Origin: Golubevia sp. BC0850
Lineage: Eukaryota > Basidiomycota > Exobasidiomycetes > Golubeviales > Golubeviaceae
Reading direction: 5' to 3'
Assembly (NCBI GenBank): GCA_012976225.1
Contig: JAAVVG010000004.1
Coordinates: 930,001 to 994,000 of the forward strand
Length of the DNA: 64,000 nucleotides
Shown: positions 55,041 to 64,000 of the stretch, one piece after another
How the letters are laid out: each line of letters opens with the position of its first letter
How positions within the stretch are numbered: position 1 is the first letter of the stretch
Position numbers and translations under genes: made by a program
The notes under the pieces: generated by a model
The model's input: the letters and a program-made list of their open reading frames with translations, nothing else
Databases searched by the model: none
Told to the model about the DNA's origin: nothing

Positions 55041-58000
55041 ATGGAAGAACTGATACGAAGCTTATCCTCTTTAGGGCTCCATCCACCGACACCAGCTCAA
55101 CTCACCGATCTTTTAGAGCCAAACCAAGACTCGCAAAAAAGATTGGCTCAACTTCTTTCTCTATCCACAATCTGTTTAAAGGACTCTGACTCAGACGATG
55201 GTTCAGAATCAGAAGACGATCTAACGACTGGACTTATGTCTCAAGATCTAATAATTGAAGGTATTCAATCTCTGCTACAGAACTTCAACCAATCGATAGA
55301 AAGAGAAAAATCACTTCATCAAAAAGAGCTTCAAGCATTAGAGAAGCCTGTTCCTTTGAAGATGGTTCCAATCAAGGCTTTACTTCTAAGACAGGAATCA
55401 GACATCAGAAGAACTAGAAACGATAGGTTGAATTGTATCAAGACTGGAAAAGGTCGAGTGGGCTATCAACCTAAATTGATCCTTGACGTGGGGACTCCTT
55501 ATTGTTCCACCAAGAGTTTGTTTGATTTGAAACAAATAGGGTTAGAAAAAGGAATGAAAGTGCCTAAGAGGTATGAAGGAGATTATCTATTAGTGAAAGT
55601 GATTTCTGAATTAAACCATTACGTCGGAGTTAGTTTCATCGTTTCAGACCAGAATTCCAATTGCATTCCAGTCTCTTTATCTCATTTCTTACCTCAGAAT
55701 CATCTCGATTCAATGGACGACGACACTGATCTATCGAAATTATTGCCGGTAGGAACTGTCGTAGCGATCAGGGAGCCTTTCATCTCTTTAAATCATTACA
55801 CTAGAGCTGGACCAAGTGTTTCGAAACAGATAATCGGAGTTAGAGTAGATTCTCCTGATGATCTGGTTATTTTAAGTGGGGAGAGCTTCTACGACGAGCT
55901 GGGGTGGAAAGACATTCCATTCAAAGGTGAAGCGACCGAGATCGGAAAAGACATGGAAGCTAGAGACGGATTAGATTTTATTGAGGGAAGATGGAGACAA
56001 GAAGGTATTCTAACAAGACTAGCTATGCAGGAGAATCAGTCAGGAAGAGGCATCGACCCAGAATCGTCATCAAAGCTAGAGCTCAAAGAACAGAACACGC
56101 CGAAAGTCATCTTCGAGAGAATCGAGAACTTTTTGAAAGGGAAACGAATCGGAGCTGCTCATAGGGAATTCCTATCTGCAAGATCTTTTGGATTGTTACC
56201 CGACATCAAACTGGATCTAGCAGACTCTAGTACAGACTTAGACGAGCTCTTGAAGAGATTAGAATTGGGGAGCGACTCGGATTCTGAAAGCAAGAAGATA
56301 GAAGATATGCTGCTTCTTCTTCGGACACTGGCTTTAGAATCCAAGATACTAAAGGTTCTGGAACTGTGGAACCAGCTTTACAAGATTTGTCAAATCTCTC
56401 TCCATTTAATCTCGTCCGTCGAGAAAGAGCTCAGATCCATCAAAGAGACAGTCTCGACCCTCAATCCGGACTCGACTCTACATCTCCTCAAGACTCATTT
56501 CTCACAAAACCTTTCGAAATCTCAACTACTCATCCAGACCTGCATCAAGGGACCAACTTCTTCTCAAGTCCAATCTTTCTATACTCTCTCTCAAACCTCA
56601 CTTTCTCCAAGTATGGAATCTCCTCATTATGTCAACCCGAAGGTGGCAGTGGTAGATCTCAGTCATGTTGGAAAAGGCAGAGGTCTCGTACTATTAGAAG
56701 ACGCAGAGCCTGGGGAGCTCCTACTCTGCTGCAAAGCTTTGGGAGCTGCTTATCCAGTTGAAGATGAGAAGTTGGGGATCGAAATAGAGAGCGAAGAGGT
56801 GGAAATCGATCTGAAATCATCTGACGAGCTCCAGTCTAATGGAGCACTTGTCAACGGAGACGATCATTCACAATCGAATGGGACGGAACAGGTCAACGGA
56901 AATCACTCGGTAACTATTTCTTCCAGCAAGAAGCCGGTAAGGGTGTTGGAAACTATTCTGAGGTTACACTTCGAGAAGAACTCAATGTCAAGAACTAGTC
57001 AAGTTAAAGCCGCTACCAATGTGATTCATGCTTTGATGGGTGAGTTTGAGACTTTTGATCTGAAAATCGACCGCTTGATATCCTCGCTCGTATCACTGAG
57101 CCCTCCTCTCTCCTAATTTCTTCACTCTGATCTCTCTCAGATCAACCGGCTCTGAGTCTACCCTTCCTAGGATTGACAGCTGGTTCGATACCCAACTCTA
57201 CCTACGTCTCGGAACCCTATCCTTTGAGATGGGAATGTTCTCCTTCAGACCTCAAACCAAATCTTGATCTTATCAGTAACCGGCTCAGGGGGAAAGGCAG
57301 CTTCATCGACTCGGCATACGTTGAGGGGGTCTTAAGTTTCAACGCCTTCGGTCCCTCCCTTGGACCAGGTCGAAGCGAAGGTTTAAACAGGAAAGTCCCA
57401 AAGGAAGAAGGAAGCCAAAACCCAACGACTTCTCATACTGATGGCACAAGTTCAAAGACCAACGGATCAATTCAACAATCGTCTGAAATCTCAAACAAGA
57501 AATCGAAAGTCCCACCAGTAGAATTGACGGGTGAATTCGCTCGTTCAACAATGCCACATCCATTACCTGCAATTATGAATCATTCGTGTCTACCAAACGT
57601 TTCTTCAGTCTTTTTAGGTGATATAGTCACAACAAGATCTTTACATTATCTACCTAAAGGTACGGAGATCGTTCATCAATACGTGAGAGGAGAAGAGCCT
57701 TACATGGCTAGACAATCAATGACTAAGAAACATGGTTTCGATTGTGGTTGTCCTTTATGTTCGCTGGATAACAAGGATGGAGATTTAAACAGGAAGAAAA
57801 GAGAAGAGATTTTGATAAGGCAGTTTCCTACTGTTGTTGAAAGGAGTAGAATCGTTTTGAAGCCTAAGGCTAAGTTTCAAGAAGAGACTTATGACAAGTC
57901 AATTTCCAAGACCCTTGATTTAGATGAGAAAGATGTCGAAGCTCATCAAGAAATTCAAGAACGATTAATTCAATTGATCGAAGACCTTCAAGAAACTTAT

Positions 58001-58798
58001 CATGAAGGAAGACCAAATTTGAAACCTGACTTATTTGAGATTTGGCATAGAGTCGCTTTACATAGTGAAGCTATCGGCAAAGTTGAAGAGGCCATACGGG
58101 TGAGTCTCTTTTCACTTTCTTCGGATTGTCTTGAGGTTTTGATCTTATCTCGAACAATCCATTCCAAGACCGACGTTGTCTCTGACTCTCGACCGCAACC
58201 GCCACCCCCCCTCTCTTCTCTTCTCATCTCATATTGTTTTCTTTGAATCTTTTCATTTACATCTACAGTACGAGATAAATTCGCTGCGATCGGCTAGCGC
58301 GATACCAATTTCTGATCCACTCCCTCCGAACATGACTCAAGATCTACCCTCAAGTTCTGACGAAGTCGTTGGAGGGATGAAAGCTTCAAACATGATGCTG
58401 AGTAGATTACCCGATTTGCACTTCGACAATTCGATCCAGAGTATGTTGAGCATCTCTAGTTTGTTGGTGAGTGTCTACTATGGGCTTGATTGACGTCAAC
58501 ACTTAGGATTCCTGACATCTCCCTTTTGCCTACCTTTTGTCTTCTCAAGCTTCCAACTGTTCCAGATCTATCTTCCAAATGGGTATCTACTGCTTTCTGG
58601 CTTCACGAATGTGTCATAGCTGGAGGAATCTCGGTCTTCTTGGATCGTTGGGCTGACGGAGTGGATTTGGATCTGAAGAAGTGGAGTGATCTGGATTCAG
58701 ATGGGAATGGTGGATTGGGAGGGAATAGAGATGGAGAAGGACTTTTGAGTGGTAGATGGAAAGATACTTTGGAGAACTGGTTGAAACTGAAGGGGTAG
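55041..58798 (+). CDS. Large SET-domain protein with TPR-like N-terminal half
   Basis: Four exons: 55041-57039, 57141-58099, 58269-58466, 58550-58798; 1134 residues. The first 530 residues are helical and charged with an acidic patch (DSDSDDGSESEDD) and no catalytic motif that I recognise. From about residue 540 a split SET domain starts: VDLSHVGKGRGLVLLEDAEPGELLLC, corresponding to the usual GRG entry motif, then after insertions the catalytic core MNHSCLPNVSSVFLGD with SLHYLPKGTEI and a post-SET zinc cluster HGFDCGCPLC. This is the layout of fungal SET/TPR proteins related to SMYD and Set5, lysine methyltransferases of histones or other proteins. Substrate unknown. A second frame open at 56366-56761 is a shadow. 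The whole diverges from AOX. Confidence 0.85.
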
Positions 58799-59118
58799 GA
58801 TAGGGCAAGGGGTCAGGATTCGAATTTGGCGGTATCTGACTTGGCGTGACCACATCTGTAAATGCTTTATTTGAGCGTTCATTAATCTAGTCTATTCTGG
58901 TTCGAGTATTTCAAATCAACTCAAGGTGTCAGAGAATTGTGCGGAGAGGAAGACTCCGCAGACGAGGCAAGCTCAAGAACAGAGGGAAGGAAACAGACAA
59001 GCTTCTCTTGATTCTTAGACACCGCCATCGTCTTCAACCAATTCCACTCAAGCGCAACTGGTTCCTCATTTTCTTGCTGGCTTAACGTTTCAATCATAAG
59101 GTAACTTCATAGGGAGAG

Positions 59119-59161
<43 letters not shown>

Positions 59162-59200
59162 CCATCTCTAGTAGGAGCAATCTCCCGCCTTCCTATCAAG
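58799..59200. other. Intergenic with GA microsatellite
   Basis: 3' flank of the SET gene and 5' flank of the ERD1-like gene, with a GA repeat about 40 bp before the start codon. Nothing else recognised. Confidence 0.6.
59126..59160 (+). repeat. GA dinucleotide repeat (about 17 units)
   Basis: Pure GA repeat 40 bp upstream of the ERD1-like ATG, probably in its 5' UTR. Such repeats vary in length between strains. Confidence 0.9.
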
Positions 59201-61578
59201 ATGCCTCTGATCTCTCATCCACCAGAGCTTGACCTAATCAGACCCACCTATTCAGGAGATTGTATAGCTCCATGGATCTTATTTTCTTCAGAGCATCAAG
59301 GTTTACTCTTAACTTCTCCAGGTGGTGATAATGAACTTCTAATTCCTAATCAGATCAAGCATACTTCGGAAGGCCTCTTTCCTATTGGCCATTCTCCCAA
59401 GCCATTACACTTTGAATTCTCCTACTATAAGAAAAGTCTATTAGATGGAATATGGAATGAGAATCAGATACCCAATGATCATGGTTTCAGCAAATTGAAA
59501 CCGATAGAACCTCATCTCCAAACAGAATATGGAATTTATGTTCATGACCATGCTTCATTCTCTTCTTTCTTTCCACCACCTTATAGAGTACTATTACTCA
59601 TATCATTAGGAGTTCTAGCTTTCGGTTTCGATCTCAACCTATTAACGAAGTTGAGAATGAATCCTTGGTCCTCTTCTTCTAAAACCTCTACTTCAACCTC
59701 AACAACCTCCAAATCTGCTTCTCCTACTTCACCATCAACTTCAACTTCAGCCTCAAGCTTCACCAAATTCACGGACATCTATTTCTTAGGGGCGCTCTGT
59801 CTTCTCTGGTCTTTAGCTGGCTGGTCAACTTTCAGATACTATGTTGATTCTTCGATCAAGGGAGATCCGTTTGGAAGACATGCTCAGACTTTGCAGGGAA
59901 TATCAGTGCTGGGTCTCATCATTGCGATGATGTGGCCAGGAGATTTGCTCTGTAGAGGCGCTAGGGTTGGGTTTGGCAGGTGAGTTATCAGTGTTCCCAG
60001 AAGGTCGATGGAGCACTAGAGCGACGGGGAGGAACAATGATTGCAACTTGGTGATGTAAACAAAAACAAGGGACATAGACGTCGAAGAAAGGACAGATTA
60101 GGCTGAAAGGCATGAGAGAGAATGTCTTTTGAAGATGGCCGATAGTCCTTCCACCATTCCTCTCCTTTCCAGCTATAGCCTTCCCTCGATATGAGATACG
60201 ATTGTTTGAGACTGATGCTATTGTCCTTCGTTGCCTCTCCCCTTTGGTCTCACCTCTTCTCGCCTCCTTCTCTTCCACTACAGAGGACTTCTTCGAATCC
60301 TCTCGCCTTCCCTATCTCAAACCCCTACTTTCTCAGACGTCATCCTAGCTGACGTTCTAACTTCCTACGCAAAGGTCTTAGGAGACGTTTGGTTGACGAT
60401 CTGTTTTCTCGTACCACGTTCCGAACATCATACTTGGTGGTCTGGCAAAGGTTCGATCGCAGTTCCAATCTTGACCTCGTTACCTTATGCCATTCGGCTG
60501 AGACAATGTTTAGCTGAATATTACACCTCAAATCCTAAAGTTCCAATTAAAGGTGGAATGGGAAAAGAATTGAGAAGAAGTCGGAAACCTTTGGCTAATG
60601 CTGCGAAATATGCGAGTGCTTTTCCAGTCATTTGGCTGAGCGCCTGGCAAGGAGTTAAAGAGGCTGAGGAAACTGGAGAGGAAGCTTTGGCGTTGCAGTT
60701 TTGGTGAGTTGATGGATCTACGAAGTCGAGAGTCTCTTGCTTTTTAGTTGCGAGAAGTATTTTGAGGTCTGATTTCTGGCGCCTCTCCGGACTCTCTTCC
60801 TACTTTTCTCCCCTTTCTGTTAAATCTGAATACTTTAAACAGGCTTCTATCGGTATTCATCAATTCTCTCTTCTCATTCTGGTGGGATGTGACGAACGAT
60901 TGGGGATTGGATCTTCTTCGATGGCATACCTGGGCTTCAACTTCTGAAATCGTAGCTCAAGGAGTCAAAAACCTACACAAAAGAGGAGCAAGCAGTATCA
61001 GCTCTATTAGATTCAGTCAAGGCGGTTCTGCAGCTGGTGGAAGAAGACCTTTGACAGACCCTGCTCGACCGAATACAGGAATAGGATCAGGTCTGGGTTT
61101 AGAAACGGTGCAGGAAGAAGGAGACCCTCTAAACAAAATCACAGAATCTCCGCAAGATTCGACTTCAAAATCCTCTTCAATCCAATCCTCTTCAATCCAA
61201 TCCTCTTCACCCAGTACCTCAACAACCTCTCAATTCTCAAACCTTCATTCAAGATCTACCTCCTCCTCTTCATTCCTTCGATCGAACTCTTCAGGCTATT
61301 CTTTAGCTTTCTCTCCTTCCATCTACCAGATCTCAGTAGTCTTAGATCTGTTACTCCGATTCTCATGGTCGTTGAAACTTTCAAGTCATCTACATCACAT
61401 CATCGAACTTGAGAAAGGGGTGTTTCTGTTGGAGTTTCTAGAGATCCTGCGAAGATCCGCTTGGGTGTTCTTTAGAGTGGAATGGGAATTCGTTAAGAGT
61501 AAACGGAAGAATGTTGGAGGTCAGAATCAAAATCAGGGGAACGAGGTGAGGTTGGAGCTGTCTGATTTGAAGAAGTAG
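59201..61578 (+). CDS. ERD1: EXS-domain Golgi membrane protein, Erd1-like
   Basis: Three exons: 59201-59979, 60284-60703, 60843-61578; 644 residues. After about 120 soluble residues come membrane segments (VLLLISLGVLAFGFDLNLL; FLGALCLLWSLAGW; ISVLGLIIAMMWPG), a Ser/Thr-rich loop, and the EXS signature: FSDVILADVLTSYAKVLGDV, IRLRQCLAEYY, NAAKYASAFPVIWLS, WWDVTNDWGLDLL, LRRSAWVFFRVEWE. No SPX domain precedes it, which separates it from the SYG1 gene in this window. Yeast Erd1 is needed for retention of luminal ER proteins and Golgi glycosyltransferase recycling, probably by moving phosphate released in the Golgi. The upstream Ser-rich segment and the C-terminal Ser-rich insert (about 100 residues) are extra to the short yeast protein. 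Confidence 0.88.
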
Positions 61579-62694
61579 GGTTCCTTTTCACCCTTTGTCT
61601 ATTGTTGACTTTGCTCTTTACTGCGATGCTCTTTCTTTGTATTATTTTCTCGTACCTCATACATTACCCTTTCCTTGATAATTCATTCAAACTCCATGTC
61701 GGTTCTCAGTGGCTCGTGGAACCAGGAGCTGCTGAAGATAAGGTCAAAAGCCCAGCAACTTGATCAACTTCTATTTGGATGTGACTGATTCAGTTAAGTT
61801 ACGTATACTAGAAGTACAAGATGAGTGGTGCCGGTTTTGGAAAGGTGGGAAAGAGGGTCGGAGAAACACAAAGGAAAGGGCTCTCCCCCAAACACCTTCT
61901 TCCTAAGTCCATTTTCTTGAGGTCCAAGCTGACACAAAGATATGTACGGTCCTCTGTACGATGCATGTAGAAGCACTTGGCAGGGAGATAGGAAGCCAGG
62001 AATGCCAATCAACAGCGGACAATTCTTTCTTCAAGCTCGGTGCACAGCGTCCAGAAATTCTACAGAATTCTTGAATACCTCTTCTTTGTTGGTACTCTTT
62101 ACTCACTGTAGACACAGAACTACAGACCACTAAGAGTAGGAACCCAAAGGCAAAAATCACCCGAGGGCATTCCCGAGAACTCACCTTGAATTACCACGTT
62201 CCGTAGGCGAACTTTCCAAGGGGTGAGCCGCCGTACCGCCTGCGTTCAGAATCTTGAGGCAAAATAGAGTTTTCGGTACACACAAGAAACGAAAGAGAAA
62301 AGCTGCAAGGGGTCTGTTAATCTCTATCTCCAATTGCATTCAAGGGGCCGGGGTGCTCCATGACAATGCATGTGCGACTGTCTCTGTCAGGATGGCTTCT
62401 CTCTTCTTTTGAAGAGGACAACCTTATCATGAAACGATGTACCATCACAAGGGGCTACTATGCATTTGGAGCCTTCAGGCTTCAGGAGCCCTCTATCTCT
62501 GACACATCTGATGACCAGCTTTCGGAAAGAGGTTCCATCTGCTCGAAAGATTCCCTGGCAAGGGATGACGGAGAGGGTATAAAAGAAGGCTTTTTCAGAC
62601 TCATTTCTATACTGCCATCCCATTTCCTCGCTCTTCTCTCAGCTCCCATCTCTCTCAATCTTCTCAACCTTTCTTCTTCTTCTTCTACTACAAC
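61579..62694. other. Long intergenic stretch before the secreted-protein gene
   Basis: About 1.1 kb. Minus-strand frames at 61794-62184 are Cys-containing and partly hydrophobic but begin at a GTGAGT that looks more like a donor than a start. No gene supported. The last part is the promoter of the next gene, with a TATA box. Confidence 0.4.
62578..62584 (+). promoter_or_regulatory. TATA box of the C-terminal secreted-protein gene
   Basis: TATAAAA, 117 bp upstream of the ATG at 62695, followed by a CT-rich stretch typical of fungal start regions. Confidence 0.5.
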
Positions 62695-63519
62695 ATGGTC
62701 GCCATCAAATCTCTCCTTTCACTCGCCTTTCTGGCCTTTGTCGCTTCTGCTCCTACTCCGAAACAAGATACTGATGAAACCTTAGGTCAGTCGGAATGAA
62801 GTCGCCTCCCGCTCTGAAGCTGTCAAATGGCCATTTGCAATCTGCGTCGCCACGAACTCACCCACAACCTATTGCACCGCTCACTCTCCACCTCCAGACG
62901 CTCGTTCCTACGGAAGATTCAAGTACTCTCTTCACTCATCAAAGACCGACACTCACTTAGGATCTTGTTCAAGTAAGTTCGACGAAAGCTGGTGACGCTG
63001 GTGTCGGAGCTGAGCTAACACCTTCCATTCTGTTCTTTTTGCTCGGTAGTCCACGTCAGACCAGGTACTGATCCAACTCCCTCCTATCCAACTGAGTGAG
63101 TCATTAGAGTTTATCAGAATCTTCTAGGAAGGGGGGGCTGATGTTACAGAAGCGAAGATAGTGTTGACACCCTCCCCGCTTTTCTGTCTGCACTTTGGTC
63201 CCTTCTTCTTCTGCAGCGTTTCCTACGAGTGTAATGTCAAGACTCGGCTCTGTAAGGCCAATGGTCCAGGAGCTAAGACCGGTGAGCAGATCTTCAAAGC
63301 TTCTTCCTTTTCGGGTCAAAAAGATATCACTAAAGCGTTTGCTGATCTACCCCTCCCCATGCCCCTCTCTTCTCCTTTGGCTGGTTCTTTCTCATTCCGC
63401 CCTCCTCCCTCTTCTCTCGCTGTGTCTTTCTTCTTCGTTCTCTCTCAGCCTTCCGCCACAGCTGCCGCTGGAGCGCCACCGGAAGCCCTTCCTACTATCT
63501 CAAAGATGGGTTTAACTAA
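62695..63519 (+). CDS. Small secreted protein with six cysteines, five exons
   Basis: My model is 62695-62785, 62820-62972, 63050-63095, 63217-63281, 63449-63519; 141 residues. Signal peptide MVAIKSLLSLAFLAFVASA, then six Cys (AICVA, TYCTA, GSCS, YECN, RLCK, HSCR), enough for three disulfides, and the end YYLKDGFN. The three downstream introns have normal signals (GTAAGT, GTGAGT, GTGAGC) and phases agree. The first intron would be only 34 nt (GTCAGT...AAG), unusually short, so that join is the weak point. No family recognised; it may be a secreted virulence or cell-surface protein, inferred only from size, signal and Cys content. A TATA box supports regulated expression. Confidence 0.6.
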
Positions 63520-64000
63520 ATCTTTGACAACCAGCCATTGATTCTTGCTTTCTTTGAGAGGGCATGTAGAGATGTTCACTTCGATTACCCGACGAAACTT
63601 CTCTGTGGTTCATCTCTTCCCTTTCCGACTTCGTTTCATTCTCTCTCGCTGTTTCGTTCACACGTGTTCAGCATTTCACATCTCACCTATGTGAAATCCT
63701 CGACCAGTCTTTCCTTATCTTTATTGCTTATTCCGTAACACGTTGTTTCATTCGTTCCAAACCTTTGATGATTCTGACTTGATGTGAGTGCTCTCTCGTC
63801 AGTTGACACACTCACATTAATCGCAAGGCAAGTACTCGTACATTAAGACTGAATCCGAGGATCTCAAGCCTTAATCCAATACTCAGTATTCAGTAGATCC
63901 GTGTCGACTCGAAGAGACCGAAACGTCTTGAAAGCAGGACCTAATCCCACAAAATTTTGGTAGTTTAGGTCCCGAATTATCTAGTAGCCCTCCCAGCCTC
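63520..64000. other. Right-edge flank, no gene seen
   Basis: 3' flank of the secreted-protein gene to the window end. Nothing recognised. Confidence 0.5.

Noticed and set aside
56366-56761. 131-codon frame inside the SET gene
   Set aside because: Shadow frame; the main frame carries the SET-domain motif here.
1-64000. CRISPR arrays, rRNA or tRNA genes
   Set aside because: No spaced direct repeats, no rRNA blocks and no GGTTCGAATCC-type T-loops seen; the host is a eukaryote. tRNA absence is by eye only and a covariance scan could overturn it.

Overview
This is a gene-dense stretch of a fungal nuclear genome, almost certainly a basidiomycete. The sequence is of middling GC. Nearly every gene is split by short introns that start GTGAGT (less often GTAAGT, GTTAGT, GTCAGT) and end in a pyrimidine-rich AG, several exons are only 8 to 27 nt long, and the conserved proteins look fungal (Syg1/Xpr1, Rot1, Sno1/Pdx2, Sco1, Dur3, alternative oxidase). 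I cannot fix the class from the sequence; Pucciniomycotina or an early tremellomycete would fit. No tRNA, rRNA, CRISPR array or intact transposon was seen.

Layout. An FHA-domain gene cut by the left edge (1-2224) is followed by a small secreted-protein gene (2808-3221, minus), a relic of an F-box-like gene (about 4985-5390) and an 8-exon SYG1/XPR1 phosphate exporter gene (5682-9752). Then come the best-preserved F-box-like copy (10023-11571), a transketolase fragment (12425-12710), ROT1 (minus), the divergent pair PDX2/SCO1, a DUF2306-like membrane protein and a kinesin-3 motor gene (21141-26998). From 28.9 to 40.5 kb, further F-box-like relics alternate with ordinary housekeeping genes: MRP51-like, MoaE-type molybdopterin synthase, uroporphyrinogen decarboxylase and a DinB-like protein. 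From 40.9 kb onward the window holds RPB3, a membrane-anchored two-thioredoxin-domain PDI, a DUR3 urea transporter, ribosomal protein eL34, a nine-exon alternative oxidase, a large SET-domain protein, an ERD1-like EXS protein and a five-exon secreted cysteine-rich protein.

Genes often lie in divergent pairs with 190-530 bp between start codons: PDX2/SCO1, MRP51/MoaE, HEM12/DinB-like, RPB3/PDI and AOX/SET. They do not form a pathway cluster. Themes that recur are mitochondrial function (SCO1, AOX, MRP51), cofactor and tetrapyrrole synthesis (PDX2, MoaE, HEM12), transport (SYG1, DUR3) and the secretory pathway (ROT1, PDI, ERD1).

The most unusual feature is a dispersed F-box-like gene family with at least six copies or fragments in 36 kb, on both strands, all of them damaged. 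Exon models were joined by hand from splice signals, codon phase and family knowledge; residue positions are approximate.
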